Source: Capillidium heterosporum (taxonomy: Eukaryota > Entomophthoromycota > Entomophthoromycetes > Entomophthorales > Capillidiaceae). Taken from it: a stretch of DNA of 64,000 bases. Of the stretch, positions 22,047 through 32,857 are shown in pieces; positions within the stretch are counted from its first letter, which is position 1; the number at the start of each line of letters is the position of its first letter. The stretch lies in assembly GCA_016630905.1 (NCBI GenBank), contig WBMQ01000016.1, positions 62,001-126,000 on the forward strand. The letters are read 5' to 3'. A model generated the notes under the pieces. That model had not been told where the DNA came from. It made no database searches and saw nothing but the letters and a program-made list of their open reading frames with translations. A program made the translations under genes and the position numbers.

Positions 22047-23096
22047 ATGACAAGACCAGTAACCCGCTCCATAACCAAATTACTCAACTCCAGTTCAAGT
22101 ACCTTAGTAGTACAGGCAAAGGAGACCAAGGTAGCTAAGGTGGCCAAGTCAAAGAAGGTAAAAGAAAAAAGTACCGACGGCGCTGATGGTTCAACTAAAA
22201 AGGAAGTCAAGGTCAAAGTAAAGAAGACAAGTATCAACTACAAAAAGTTGGGCATTGAATATAAAGCTGATATCGACGCCCCCAAATTTACCGACAAGCC
22301 CTCAATACTCAACTACTTGAAGGAGAAAGACAGCTTGCTTCTCAATGTAACAGCTGATGAATTCGATGATTGTTCCCTGTTCCACGAAGAATCAGATATC
22401 CAGCTTCTAGAAGATAATATCCCTTTCACTTATAAAGCCCTATTCCGGTCGATTATCTTTCAGGTAATATATTTTACATTTAATATCAGCTAACAGCCTT
22501 TTTTCGTTTCGTTTTATCTACAGCAACTAGCTGGTAAGGCTGCTCAATCCATATTAACCAAAGTTTTGAACTACTTCAACGATTCTTCTCTAAACAATAA
22601 AGATGTCATATTTGTCGTCGACAAGTCGACCAAATTTCCTACTCCCAGCCAAATTTTGGAGACTGATTTCGACACACTACGCAGCCTAGGTCTCTCCAAA
22701 TCGAAAATCAACTACCTGCAAAGTTTAAGCCAGTTCTATATCGACAACAAGTTAAGCGATCAAATCTTATTAAACTCAAATGATAAGGATGTTTACGACT
22801 TGTTGATTCAAGTCAAAGGTATAGGTCCGGTAAGTTTTTCCCAATTTAATCCTCATCGTATTTACACCCTTACTCAATAGTGGACTGTTGATATGTTCTT
22901 GATGTTCTTCTTGAAGCGTCTAGATGTCTTCCCAGTCGGTGATCTAGGCGTAAAGAAAGGGATGATGAAGCATTTTGGTAAAAAGGCCATTACGGAGAAG
23001 GAAATGTTGGAGTTGGCGCAAATTTGGAGACCTTATCGGTCGGTCGCCACTTGGTACATGTGGCAAGTCGCCAACACTATCACCCAAGAAAAATAG
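22047..23096 (+). CDS. Alkylbase DNA glycosylase (Mag1/AlkA, HhH-GPD)
   Basis: Base-excision repair glycosylase of the HhH-GPD superfamily, most like Mag1-type 3-methyladenine DNA glycosylases. Exons 22047-22463, 22524-22829 and 22881-23096 join to 312 residues. The N-terminal 70 residues are Lys-rich (K-K-V-K-E-K-S, K-V-K-V-K-K), probably for nuclear import or DNA contact. The catalytic domain shows [12 protein letters not shown], the helix-hairpin-helix V-K-G-I-G-P-W-T-V-D-M, and the loop [11 protein letters not shown], whose Asp is the catalytic residue. The end motif [13 protein letters not shown] is typical. It is not OGG1-like, since the Lys before the HhH Asp found in bifunctional enzymes is absent. 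Confidence 0.94.
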
Positions 23097-23786
23097 ATTT
23101 TGAGTAGCGACCATTCAAATAAATATTTCAACAAGCGGTAGTTGATTTTCTATTTATATATTTAGGTAAAACGAATGGTTGTTTTTTGGCTTTCCTAGTC
23201 ATTTATTTATATATCTTTGTAAAGTTTTTAATCATCCTTTGAATTTCCATCTTTGATTAAATTTTGGATAGTACGTATAGCACCAGAGGTCTATTTTGTA
23301 TTTAGAGGTGCTAACTAACTCTTATGAGCCATATTTTCCCACCAAGCCAAATATCTACTTATTTCAAAACCATTTATTTAAGCATCTTTTTATCTTTAAG
23401 GTGTATATGAACACCATTTTTGCATCAATTTTGACAATATCTTGAAAACAATTTACAAAATTTAGACAGCTAGTCAAATATTTATACATTAAAATGTTAA
23501 GTAACTATATTAGCTGGGATTGAAGAGGTTATAATAAACTATAGATGCAACTAAAAATGTTGAAAAATTGGTTATACATTTATTAAATGCACTAAGTGAT
23601 CTGTGAAAATTCGCTAATTAGCTTTCAAATCGCATATACTAGCATAAAAAGCAAAAGTATATTGAATAAACCTTCAAATCCAATCATATAAAATTCCTAC
23701 AGAATTATAGACATTCTCCAACTTCTACACCTACCTAATCGGACATCAATCATTCACCATAAAAATCATCGTTCTCAAAAACATCT
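23097..23786. other. Intergenic between convergent genes
   Basis: AT-rich, no gene seen. Confidence 0.45.
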
Positions 23787-25372
23787 TCAGCTGCCAACCT
23801 CAAAATCTATGTCATGGTAATTGAAGAAGTTAGGGAGGGTTTCCCTATTGGAGAACCTCGAGCGACTTTCAGTAACCAAGTGCAAATCTTCCAACATACT
23901 AAACAAATTGGCAATATGGTAGGCCGACATGCCAGCTAGGCTAGTGGTGCGGCCATCATCATCGGTATGGTCTACCAGATTGTGAATGACAAGGTGCCTC
24001 AAATTAGGTAGCTTGTCGGTGAGGATTAGATCATAGATTGAACGTTCAAAGGTGGGGCAACGGGCACAATCTAAACCTACCCACGGTAGCGATCGACCAC
24101 GGATCCGTTGATTGATATGCTGCAAAGGTTGGTTGTGAGTGGAAGTGGCAGCTCTATTAGATATTGGATCGATGGATTCGACGAAAAGGGCTCCGCTGAC
24201 GTCAAGGTATCGCAGTTTCTGGGCGGCACTCAAGACAAAATCGAGGAACCTTGTACCAAGCCTTCGTACCTCACGGACTTTGAAATAGCGTAGGGAATAA
24301 ATAGGATTGGCGCTTGCATTTTGAGGCGGAGTAAACGCCTGATCATTGATATTGCATCCGGTGAGGTTGAGGTAACCTAATTGCGGTAACTTAGCTAGTA
24401 AAGTAGCCACTGTCAGATTGTTGACTTTAGGATTGCGAGCCAAATTTAAGCTAGTAAGTTTGGGTGCCATTGTTGCCAATTGAATGAGAGAGGTGGGGTC
24501 GTGATAGATAGGTAACTTAATCATCTTGAGCTTGTCATAGACAGGACAGGGGATAGGGAGTTCGGTACCAAAGAGGGAGCTGGAAGGTACCAGAAGCCGT
24601 GGTGTTGAGGATTAGAGACTCGAGTTGGGGGAAGTCGGTAGGTGGTAAGTGGAGTTCCCAATCCTCGTGGGGACCAAAGTTGGGATTAGGTTGTAGCTTC
24701 AGCTCTAAACGGCGTAAGTTGGGCATTGGTGGAATTAAAAAAGAAAGGGAAGCTGGAAACTGTAGTTTAGTACTGATGCTCAAAGTAATCATCTGAGTTG
24801 GGAACGAAGAGATATTCTCAGCTGCTATACTATCAGCACTAAATATCAAGTGCTGCATCTTAGTTCCATCTAGCTTTTGCATAAAAGCGAAGTCATAGGG
24901 TTCTCTACTCACGTTGCGAATCAAGGTCTCTATATGTAAAGTTTTCAATTTACCTAGGGAAAGAATGGCTGGGAAGTTTTCTATCAAGGACTCGTAGTCG
25001 GCTATTACTTTGAGATACTGTAGGTTGAGCCAGTTAGTTGAAAGTTGAACCTGGGTGCTGGAATTTAACTTTATCCCCTCCAAATAGATCAGATTGCGAC
25101 AGGAATTGAGCATGTGAGCCACAGGGTGGACCGAGGGCTGGGACACCTTCGGGTTGCTTTACGCTTACTGTCAATTTACTGTAGCGTCGCAGTAACGGCA
25201 AAAAGTTTTCCAAGTTAAAGCCATCCTTACCTATCTTGCGCCAAGTTGCTAGGATGGTTAGTTTATCGAAGTTATGATTGAGGTAGCGGAAATGTAGTCG
25301 ACCTTTAGCTGGGAGTAGCTCGAGTATCAGGTGCCAGAAAAAATCAAACTGCTCGGAATTGAAATCTACCAT
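23787..25372 (-). pseudogene. F-box/LRR protein, copy 2 (two frameshifts)
   Basis: Second member of the M-V-D-F-N-S-E family. The F-box-like start (F-F-W-H-L-I-L-E-L-L-P-A-K-G-R-L) and LRRs (L-T-S-L-N-L-A-R-N-P, L-G-Y-L-N-L-T-G-C) align along the full length of intact copy 3. The frame changes twice, near 25145 and near 24575-24590, each by one extra base. It is therefore broken, or assembled with two errors. TATAAA lies 48 nt upstream of the ATG (25372), so the promoter is kept. No intron was seen. If alive it would be a substrate receptor of an SCF ubiquitin ligase. Confidence 0.82.
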
Positions 25373-25419
25373 GTTGGGGTGCTGCTTTATTGTGGGCTTG
25401 AAGAGGTAGTTCATCCACC

Positions 25420-25425
25420 TTTATA
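25420..25425 (-). promoter_or_regulatory. TATA box of F-box/LRR copy 2
   Basis: TATAAA on the minus strand, 48 nt before the ATG at 25372. Confidence 0.6.
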
Positions 25426-26114
25426 CGATTTTCCTTGAAATTACGTGGAAGATTCAACTTATTCAGAACTGTGGTTTTCTAAGCTGCCAAATTATTTTGG
25501 TTTGAATCTGGACTCATCTATTTTGGTGTTTATTGATTATAGGCCAGCCTATGTACACATGATCAAAGTACAATGTAAAGAAATACGTTAAAGAGACCTT
25601 GGAGTCGCTTCAAGGTCTAAGAATACCGACAAATAGCTGAGTTTGATAAGTTAAAATCAAGACTCAAATTTCAATAGTTTGCTAGGATAGTTGTCAAGGC
25701 AGATAAAGTCCAACTTTCACAATAGTTTCAAAACTATATTTCTATTATCTACCAGTACTGAAGTATTAATTATCAAAAGAAAACAACAAAGGTACAAAAT
25801 GCTTCCAGCTTTTGGACAAGCTCTTGAAACCAGTATAGTTCTGTCTATCAAAGATATTGATTATATATAAGTAGGATCCAACTAACAATATTCTAAAATA
25901 CAGTCGAGTTGTAAGTATCTGGTTAAAGCTGCTTTTATATATTATATAAAATTTCACTACAAATATTAATACAATTTATTGAATTAATATATCACTAGGT
26001 AAGGAACATTACTTTTAAATTGATTTATTATAGTAAGCTCTACAGATACTTATACAGCAGAAAAAGTATTAGACAATGTAACGACTCTATACATCCTACC
26101 AGCTAACCATCTAC
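25426..26114. other. Intergenic
   Basis: AT-rich spacer without recognisable coding sequence. Confidence 0.4.
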
Positions 26115-27138
26115 TTAGCTGGTAGATTTCAACCTAGCCTCGAACCAATCAATACACAGACCCAAGACATGCGGACACTGCTTGTCGTTCAATAGTTCAT
26201 GTTCACCACCCTCCACCTCAATTATCCTTTTATCTTTACTAGCGACCAATTCATAGACATCTTTAGCACCTTGTGGATTGATAGCTCGATCATTGGTACC
26301 TTGTAATATTAAGATATCATAGTTAAACTTGTGCAAGTTCTGCATCAACAGCTTGACACTTGTAACGGCGTCGTACACGTTCATAGCTCTGCACCCACCT
26401 TTGTAAGTCAATTTGTCGTCTATAAAGTCTTGTTGAAATTCAGCATCGTCGTTAGTGACGTTGGGAGTGAAAGGCAACAGGGGTAATCGAGGCAATATCA
26501 AATTAATTCCATAAACGACATCTATCATTAGGCTGGAAGGCTCCTCCTCCTTGCGGCCTTTTATAGCTGGCGAAATAAAAACTACACCTCTCAAATTGAT
26601 GTCAAAGCTGGTCAGCAAGTGTAAAGTAATAGTGGCACCCATTGACGCCGCCAAGATGAACAGCTTGCTTTCTTCAATCACACTATTGAGTTTGATACTT
26701 TGGATCCATTCATTCAAGATGCAACCTAATTCCTCTAACTTAGGGAAACTACCGTGTAGACCTTCAGATCTACCATGCCCCGGTAGATCGATGCAATGGA
26801 TTCGATAGCCTAAGTTCAACAGCTCCATTACCTTCTTGGAGAATCGACTCGAGTACTCTGCGTATCCGTGGATGTAGATCAAATCCATCTTGGGCTTACT
26901 TTTGAACTTATTGGAATCGTACCAAGTCTGGCAGTACAACTTTAAGGATGTTGATTTAAATTGCATATACTTAGCTTCTATGACCATATCCGCTATCGGT
27001 TAATACCTTCTCCGATGCTGTAGGTGGTATTGATCCTCTACCGAAGGTTTGGTCGGTGGCTTGGATACCGAACTTGCTAAGGATGGGGTCAAACAAAATT
27101 TGATAGAGGTCACTACTCTTTATCTTCTCCAATGTCAT
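26115..27138 (-). CDS. Monoglyceride-lipase-like alpha/beta hydrolase, copy 1 (N-terminal frame break)
   Basis: Serine hydrolase of the monoacylglycerol lipase (Yju3/MGLL) family, expected to split monoacylglycerols. The open frame from the ATG at 26987 gives 290 residues. It shows the oxyanion region I-H-G-Y-A-E-Y, G-H-G-R-S-E-G, the nucleophile Ser in A-A-S-M-G-A, Asp in G-T-N-D-R-A and His in G-G-E-H-E-L. The intact paralogue at 28.9 kb has about 50 more N-terminal residues. Equivalent codons exist here from an ATG at 27138 (M-T-L-E-K-I-K-S-S-D) but lie one base out of frame near 26990-27005. The hydrolase core may still be made from 26987. The nucleophile elbow is A-x-S-x-G instead of G-x-S-x-G. 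Confidence 0.82.
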
Positions 27139-27769
27139 ATTGTATTGAAGGATTCTATGGATGTAATACTAAATTTTGTTTATATAATTTCTATATCCTC
27201 TAAAATTAAGCTTTATAATTCTTCAATACGATGAGTAGACATGCTGATAGATGATGGTTTTTCGATAGGAAAATCGGCAATCTTTGCAATCTTTTCAAAT
27301 CTTGTAAATCCTTAAAGTTTTCCTGTAAATTTAGTAATGCCTCGCTATAGAAAGTGTTTTGTATAGAAAAGGTTATAACCCAAATTCAATTGGTTTATGA
27401 AACTTCCCACATTCTTAGCTTACTTCCATTATATTGGCAAATATTTATAAGTTCAATTAGCTTTATTTCCATTCGCAAAATAATTAACGGTATCCAATAA
27501 TAAGGCTCATACTAACCAGCAGTTGGTTAAAGTCCAAGTAAATCCGTCACAACCAAACAGCAAAAGCCAAAGCTATTTGTAGAAATATAGATGATTTGTC
27601 GACGATTTCATAGTTTCTGCAAATCCAAGAATATTCTTTTTTCAGATGTGAAGCAGTCTATGTCGATTACAGAGCATATCAACGATAGTACAATGAGACA
27701 AAGTATATAAGTATATGGTTTACTTTAAGGAGGTTATACCAACTTGCTGTTTATGCCACAGATATAACG
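27139..27769. other. Intergenic, divergent promoter region
   Basis: Contains the TATA-like box of the GDSL gene. Nothing else recognised. Confidence 0.45.
27704..27711 (+). promoter_or_regulatory. TATA-like box of the GDSL gene
   Basis: TATATAAG, 59 nt before the ATG at 27770. Confidence 0.5.
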
Positions 27770-28823
27770 ATGCTAAGATTCTCCCTACTAAGTCTAATTC
27801 CAATATTTGCCACCTATTTCAGTGAAATAGCTCCAGGAGGCCAACCTCCCAGCTTTAATCTGACACAGCTACTACAAGAGCCCAAACTGACCAACAAGTT
27901 CAATCACTTGTACGTTTTTGGCGACGATTATACCGACTTTGGCAACTACTACAAACTCAGCAACTTTACCGAGCCCGACCCCAAATTCTATTACAAAGGT
28001 AGATTCAGCAATGGACCAACTTGGGTAGAGTATTTGGCTCGATACTTGAACAACTCTACGTTGACATCGTTCGCCTACGGTAAAGCTACATCCGATACGA
28101 CTGAATTTCCAGGTAAATCCTATATTTCACTCAATCACTAACCCTATTTCAAAAATTAGCATTGGACACTCAACTCAAAGTACCTGGTTGTAAACAACAA
28201 GTGGAAGGAAGTTTCAAAAAATACTACACAAAGTACAAGAAAAAGGTAGATAGCAATATCGAAAAATCATTAGTAGCTTTTGTTTACAGCAACAATGACT
28301 TCTTCAATTCCAATGCAACGCCAGCAAAAGTCGTGCAAAACTACAAAAACAGTTTAATTCAGCTCATCGAAACCTACAAGTTCAAACATATCTTGATCCC
28401 CGTATCCAATGGTTTGGATTCGGTACCCTACGTGCTGAAGCTACCTGAAGCCTTCAAGAACTATGTCTCCAACTTAGGGGTCCAAACCGAAGCGTTATGG
28501 GACAGTTTGATCAATGAATTCAAGCTGAAGTACAAGGATGTTACTTTTTACAACTACAAGTACAAAGGTAGTTTTATTTTAATATGTAAATTTATTGACT
28601 TTAATTAGAATTCATCGACAAAGTATTGAAGCAGCCCAATCCCTACTCCAAATCTGGTAGATGGGACAAAGTAACTCCATGCCTCAGCTATGAGATCGGA
28701 AACGACGGTCCTATCAATTTTCAGGTATGTAAGGAAGTCAAAGTCAACGTATTTTGGGATGATACCCACCTCACTACCAAAATGCACGATCTAATAGCTA
28801 GAGATTGTCTCAACTATTTCTAA
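27770..28823 (+). CDS. Secreted GDSL/SGNH-like protein with Ser-to-Asp change at the nucleophile
   Basis: Member of the GDSL lipase/esterase (CE16, thermolabile-hemolysin-like) family. Exons 27770-28112, 28160-28567 and 28609-28823 join to 321 residues. An N-terminal signal peptide (L-R-F-S-L-L-S-L-I-P-I-F-A) indicates secretion. Block I reads F-G-D-D-Y-T-D-F-G-N, where catalytic members have F-G-D-S-x-x-D-x-G-N, so the nucleophile is Asp. Block III (S-N-N-D-F-F) and block V (F-W-D-D-T-H-L-T-T-K-M-H, with the catalytic Asp and His) are kept. The reading frame, introns (47 and 41 nt) and promoter are intact, so it is probably a live gene for a non-catalytic or altered protein. It ends 39 bp from the convergent lipase copy 2. 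Confidence 0.88.
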
Positions 28824-28862
28824 GCGATAATATAATATAATAAATAGAATAGAATAAACAAT

Positions 28863-29876
28863 TTATTGTAATTTACTTTCAAACCAATCGACGCACATAC
28901 CTAGAACTTGGGGGCATCCCTTATCATTCAAAAGCTCATGTTCACCCCCTTTAATGGGAATGAACATTTTATCCTTACTGACGACTCTGTCATATACATC
29001 CTTAGCACCTTGGGGGTCAATGGCGCGATCGTTAGTGCCCTGTAGTATCAATATGCTGTACTTGAACTTATCCAAGTTACTCATTATATACTTAGTCCTT
29101 TCGACGGCGTTGAGTACGGTGATCGATCTAGCGCCACCCTTGTAGGTCAACCTATCGTTCAAAAAATCCTCTTGCAACTCGGGGTCGTCATTAGTAATGT
29201 TGGGTACAAAAGGTAAGAGTGGTAGTCTCGGCAACACATATGTGATGGCGTGCAGCAAGTTGATCATAAATGGAGAAGGGTTCTCATCCTCACGAAGTGT
29301 GATGGCTGGTGAAATGAAAACAACTCCTTGCAGGTCGATATTGTAGCTAAGCAACAAATTCAAAGTGATAGTGGCGCCCATCGAGCAAGCCAACAAAAAC
29401 ATCTTCTTACTGTCAATATTAAAACTGGACTGCAGATTCCGGATCCACTCGTCCAAAATCATAGCTAGCTCATCCAAACCAGGAGTGTAAGCGTGTAGAC
29501 CTTCCGACCTACCGTGACCCGGCAGATCGATGCAATGAATCCGATACCCTAGTTTCAACAACTCCATTGCCTTTTTGGCGAACCTGCCCGAGTACTCAGC
29601 ATATCCATGTACATAGATCAAATCCAACTTGGGCTCTCCTTTCACTCCATTAGAATCGTACCAAGTCTGGCAAAATAGCTTTAATGGGGTTGATTGAAAC
29701 TCAAGGTAGTTAGCTTCGACGACCATATTGTTGTCTTCCAAGATTCTCTCCGACATGGTCAACGGTACTGAACCTCTACCAAACGTCTTGTCAGCGACCT
29801 GGACTCCCAGCTTGCTGAGGATAGGGTCTAAAAACACCTGATATACCTCGCTACCCTTTATAGTTTCTAAAGACAT
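28863..29876 (-). CDS. Monoglyceride-lipase-like alpha/beta hydrolase, copy 2 (intact)
   Basis: Serine hydrolase of the Yju3/MGLL group, 337 residues in one exon, predicted to release fatty acid from monoacylglycerol at membranes or lipid droplets. Key elements: V-H-G-Y-A-E-Y-S-G-R-F (oxyanion region), D-L-P-G-H-G-R-S-E-G, the nucleophile Ser in L-A-C-S-M-G-A, acid in G-T-N-D-R-A-I and His in G-G-E-H-E-L-L-N-D. The first residue of the usual G-x-S-x-G elbow is Ala in both copies. The N-terminal 50 residues (E-V-Y-Q-V-F-L-D-P-I-L) are absent from typical short MGLs and are shared with copy 1. No signal peptide. It converges with the GDSL gene. Confidence 0.92.
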   Translation of the reverse strand: MSLETIKGSEVYQVFLDPILSKLGVQVADKTFGRGSVPLTMSERILEDNNMVVEANYLEFQSTPLKLFCQTWYDSNGVKGEPKLDLIYVHGYAEYSGRFAKKAMELLKLGYRIHCIDLPGHGRSEGLHAYTPGLDELAMILDEWIRNLQSSFNIDSKKMFLLACSMGATITLNLLLSYNIDLQGVVFISPAITLREDENPSPFMINLLHAITYVLPRLPLLPFVPNITNDDPELQEDFLNDRLTYKGGARSITVLNAVERTKYIMSNLDKFKYSILILQGTNDRAIDPQGAKDVYDRVVSKDKMFIPIKGGEHELLNDKGCPQVLGMCVDWFESKLQ

Positions 29877-30702
29877 AATCGAATACAGATTCCAGCTCTC
29901 TATTTTCTAATGAAAGGCAGCTTAGTTTTCAGAAAAGGCTCAATTTATTGATAGAGATCATAACTCTTTGTACTCCATACTGCTTGAGAATCATTGTGTA
30001 ATAGAGATCGTTTTTTTGATAAATACCGTTAAAGTTTTTGCTTCTAATCTTACTGTATTTAACGTTTTGCAGCACTACATTTGATTGATATAGCTAATGA
30101 TATTAAGTGCTCAAGGTGCACGATTTCTTACATTCCATGGATTATTTATATAAAAGTTGCGCTTGCACCAATTTTAAACCTGTATTGAACTATCAGCCAT
30201 TCTATTAAGTGTTTCTATTTATTGGTTACCCTATACCATCCAGTGCAAAGTTCTAAACAAGATATTGTCAAGTTGGTTAGTAGCATCGAGGCTGTCCAAT
30301 CCTAAAGTTGATCTCTTTTACATATAAAATTTGATAGCATGGGCACGTTTCTTTGGGAAAAGTATCATTCCATTGTGATGCTATCTACTAACAATATCGA
30401 TTTCCTTAAACTAATAGCAAATCCCTAAATCTTCAAACGATTCAAGTTACTACATGCCAATCTTTTCTTATACACTAGCAGTTTACAAATGTTAGGTACC
30501 TATTTTCAAAGTTTGAGACCTTCAACTGCTAATTATTATAGTTGATAGTATATTGTAGGCTTGGAATCGCTGTTAAAATAAAATTAGGTGACAAGTGATC
30601 AAATAAAGGATTTCAATAAATCAAAATGATTTTTCAATTCATAAGATAAACATTATACTTATAGTTAGTTTTATTCGAAGCAAATTAAATTTGTATGACC
30701 CA
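29877..30702. other. Intergenic
   Basis: AT-rich, no gene recognised. Confidence 0.45.
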
Positions 30703-31578
30703 TCAGCGTCTTCGAAAAGCTTTGTTCATTTTCTTGGACAAATAAGCATCATTTTCAGCATCTTCATCTTCATCTTCATCTTCATCTTCCTCTTCATCTT
30801 CCTCTTCCTCTTCCTCTTCCTCTTCCTCTTCCTCTTCCTCTTCCTCTTCCTCTTCCTCTTCCTCTTCCTCTTCCTCTTCCTCTTCATCTTCATCATCCTC
30901 ATCATCCTCATCATCATTATCCTCGTCATCGTCTTCTTCCTCCTCATCATCATCCTCATCCTCATCCTCCTCATTATCATCTTCATCCTCTTCACTTTCA
31001 GCAGCTTCAATAACTTTGATCCGGTCCACTCCAACCGACTTGCTAACGTAGGTAACTTTAGTATATTCGACAACCTCGACGATCTGAGTAATCTCAGTTA
31101 CTTCGACGCGGTCTACATTTTGACCTTGGCTACGTGAGATGAAGTAATAAGGACCCGTCATAACGATATTAGCTAGTACATAAGATAAATCATATTTCTT
31201 TTGTAAAGGGTAGCTGAGGGCAACAGCAAGGTCGATAAGTTCCTGCGAGTTCTTCCGCTCGATGTCATCACTGTCGTCGGTACCACCTTGGCACATACCT
31301 ACCATGACTGGAATTTCTGCGTCTCGGTTGAAGACTACAAAGTCTATAGTGCCTTTTTTGGTCTCGACATCTTCTATGATGGCAAATTCATCGGCATGGA
31401 AGGCTTCCTCAAGCAATGTTTTCAGCAGCTGCTTGACCTGGTGCTTGGGTATGTACTTGTCTTCATCACTGGCCTGCTCCATGTTTTTGTTGATCTTATC
31501 AAAATTCCCATTGAGCTTGTTCAAGTTGTCAGCGACCTTGGAGACTTTATTGAGGATATTTTCGAAGAGCTTGGTCAT
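30703..31578 (-). CDS. Hyperacidic-tail protein A (novel family, 291 residues)
   Basis: Unrecognised protein in one exon. Residues 1-40 form a heptad-like helix (M-T-K-L-F-E-N-I-L-N-K-V). Residues 40-160 form a conserved core: K-Y-I-P-K, G-T-I-D-F-V-V-F-N, P-V-M-V-G-M-C-Q, N-S-Q-E-L-I-D-L-A-V-A-L-S, L-Q-K-K-Y and I-V-M-T-G-P-Y-Y-F. A beta-rich link of V-E-V-T-E-I type follows, then about 90 residues of almost only Glu/Asp, then a basic end K-K-M-N-K-A-F-R-R-R. The core order (D on a strand, next strand, helix, strand ending in G) resembles PD-(D/E)XK nuclease-like folds, but M-C-Q stands where E-x-K would be. Relatives lie at 46.3, 49.8 and 51.0 kb. No signal peptide. Acidic tails of this sort occur in histone or nucleic-acid chaperones, so a nuclear role is a guess. 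Confidence 0.8.
   Translation of the reverse strand: MTKLFENILNKVSKVADNLNKLNGNFDKINKNMEQASDEDKYIPKHQVKQLLKTLLEEAFHADEFAIIEDVETKKGTIDFVVFNRDAEIPVMVGMCQGGTDDSDDIERKNSQELIDLAVALSYPLQKKYDLSYVLANIVMTGPYYFISRSQGQNVDRVEVTEITQIVEVVEYTKVTYVSKSVGVDRIKVIEAAESEEDEDDNEEDEDEDDDEEEEDDDEDNDDEDDEDDEDEEEEEEEEEEEEEEEEEEEEEEEEEEEEEDEEEDEDEDEDEDAENDAYLSKKMNKAFRRR
30798..30885 (+). repeat. In-frame (CTTCCT)n microsatellite coding poly-Glu
   Basis: An uninterrupted hexamer repeat of about 88 nt, read on the minus strand as alternating GAA/GAG, giving about 29 Glu codons inside acidic protein A. Flanking CTTCAT units code Asp/Glu alternation. Its length is probably polymorphic. Confidence 0.9.
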
Positions 31579-31620
31579 CTTGGCTTGTGTTTGTAAGTTG
31601 CGATTTGGGAATCAGTTGCC

Positions 31621-31628
31621 TATTTATA
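31621..31628 (-). promoter_or_regulatory. TATA box of acidic protein A gene
   Basis: TATAAATA on the minus strand, 43 nt before the ATG at 31578. The same octamer precedes acidic protein C. Confidence 0.65.
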
Positions 31629-32857
31629 CCTTCTTGAAATTGAATGCTCTTATATCTATGTTGCTTATTACTACCTACTGGTTGAACGGTGCTTATAGAT
31701 GTAACTACAACTATTGAGCAAGGAGAAAGTTACGGTAGTATATACATATCAATTTCCTTATCAAGGTGCATGTAGCTTGACTTGTATATCCTTTTTCATA
31801 GAAGCGCAGCTGAAGCAAACTGTTTCATTCGATAAAGCTCTTGTACAAGTCACCTAAGAGTCCTAAGGTTATCCAGGTGGATGTTGATAGTATGATGGCA
31901 AGTATTTTTATACTATGTTTTTGAAGCTTTATTGAGAATTTGGATACTTAAATCCAATATAGCTTTATTTCCCCGGTGAATTGTTTGTACATTTCTCAAT
32001 TCGGCTGCAAGTATCATTTTGAATTGTTCCTATATCATTACTAAGTTTCTATAATAACTTTATACGTTACAATATATTTACAAACAGTTTCTTTTTATAA
32101 AAATGGTTTGTATACTAGAACTTTCCATATATTTTTGTGTATGATGGATAGGGTCATAATGAAAATAAGTAGAGTTAATGTATTTATCAGAATCATCTCT
32201 GAGGAAACTTTGATATCGGAGAGTTATATATATCGGTCAATTTCTAGATATATTATACCCCATTAGTAGTAAAAATAACAGTTGGATGATAGGGTACAGG
32301 TAAAGTAAAAAAACCATTTTGTAGAACATCTATATGTTGATTTCTAAATGCTTCAATTACAGCTAGCTTCTACCCTTACCAAATGTATATTAAAACCTGG
32401 TATAGATACTAATCCATCCTTCCAACTGAACTCTCCTATATGCCTACCAAATTTATAATTTTGATAGGTCCCAATTGAATTACAATTAGGCTATCAAAGT
32501 TAATACTGTAATTTAAAAGAGTATCACAATTCAAATCACAAAGCAGGAAATTAAACCTTAATCAATCCTATTGATAAAAACATTGCAGTTACAATAGTGA
32601 TGTTGGTACTACTTAGCAACACTGTTCTATAGCATTAAATATAAATACAGCTACATCGTAAATGATTAGCATATTAATAAATCCAACACAAAAAATGTTG
32701 TAACTAAAGTTTTAAAGTTTAATAGGGACAAGAATATTAAAGTGGTTTCGAGTTTCAAAAGTGGTAAAGTAACAAAGTACAAGGTGTTATAGTATGGATG
32801 GTAGCTAGAAATGAACGCGATACGAGACGGGTGTTCAACTACAAACCTACATGGAAT
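31629..32857. other. Intergenic, 1.2 kb
   Basis: AT-rich, no coding or RNA feature recognised. Confidence 0.45.

Noticed and set aside
10724-25372. Simple inverted duplication of a GH47 plus F-box segment
   Set aside because: Both pairs run GH47 then F-box from left to right but on opposite strands, which one inversion-duplication would not give; intervening genes also differ.
30691-31137. Long open frame of Phe/Leu/Ile residues on the plus strand
   Set aside because: It is the antisense reading of the Glu-rich tract of acidic protein A; no membrane-protein gene is needed to explain it.
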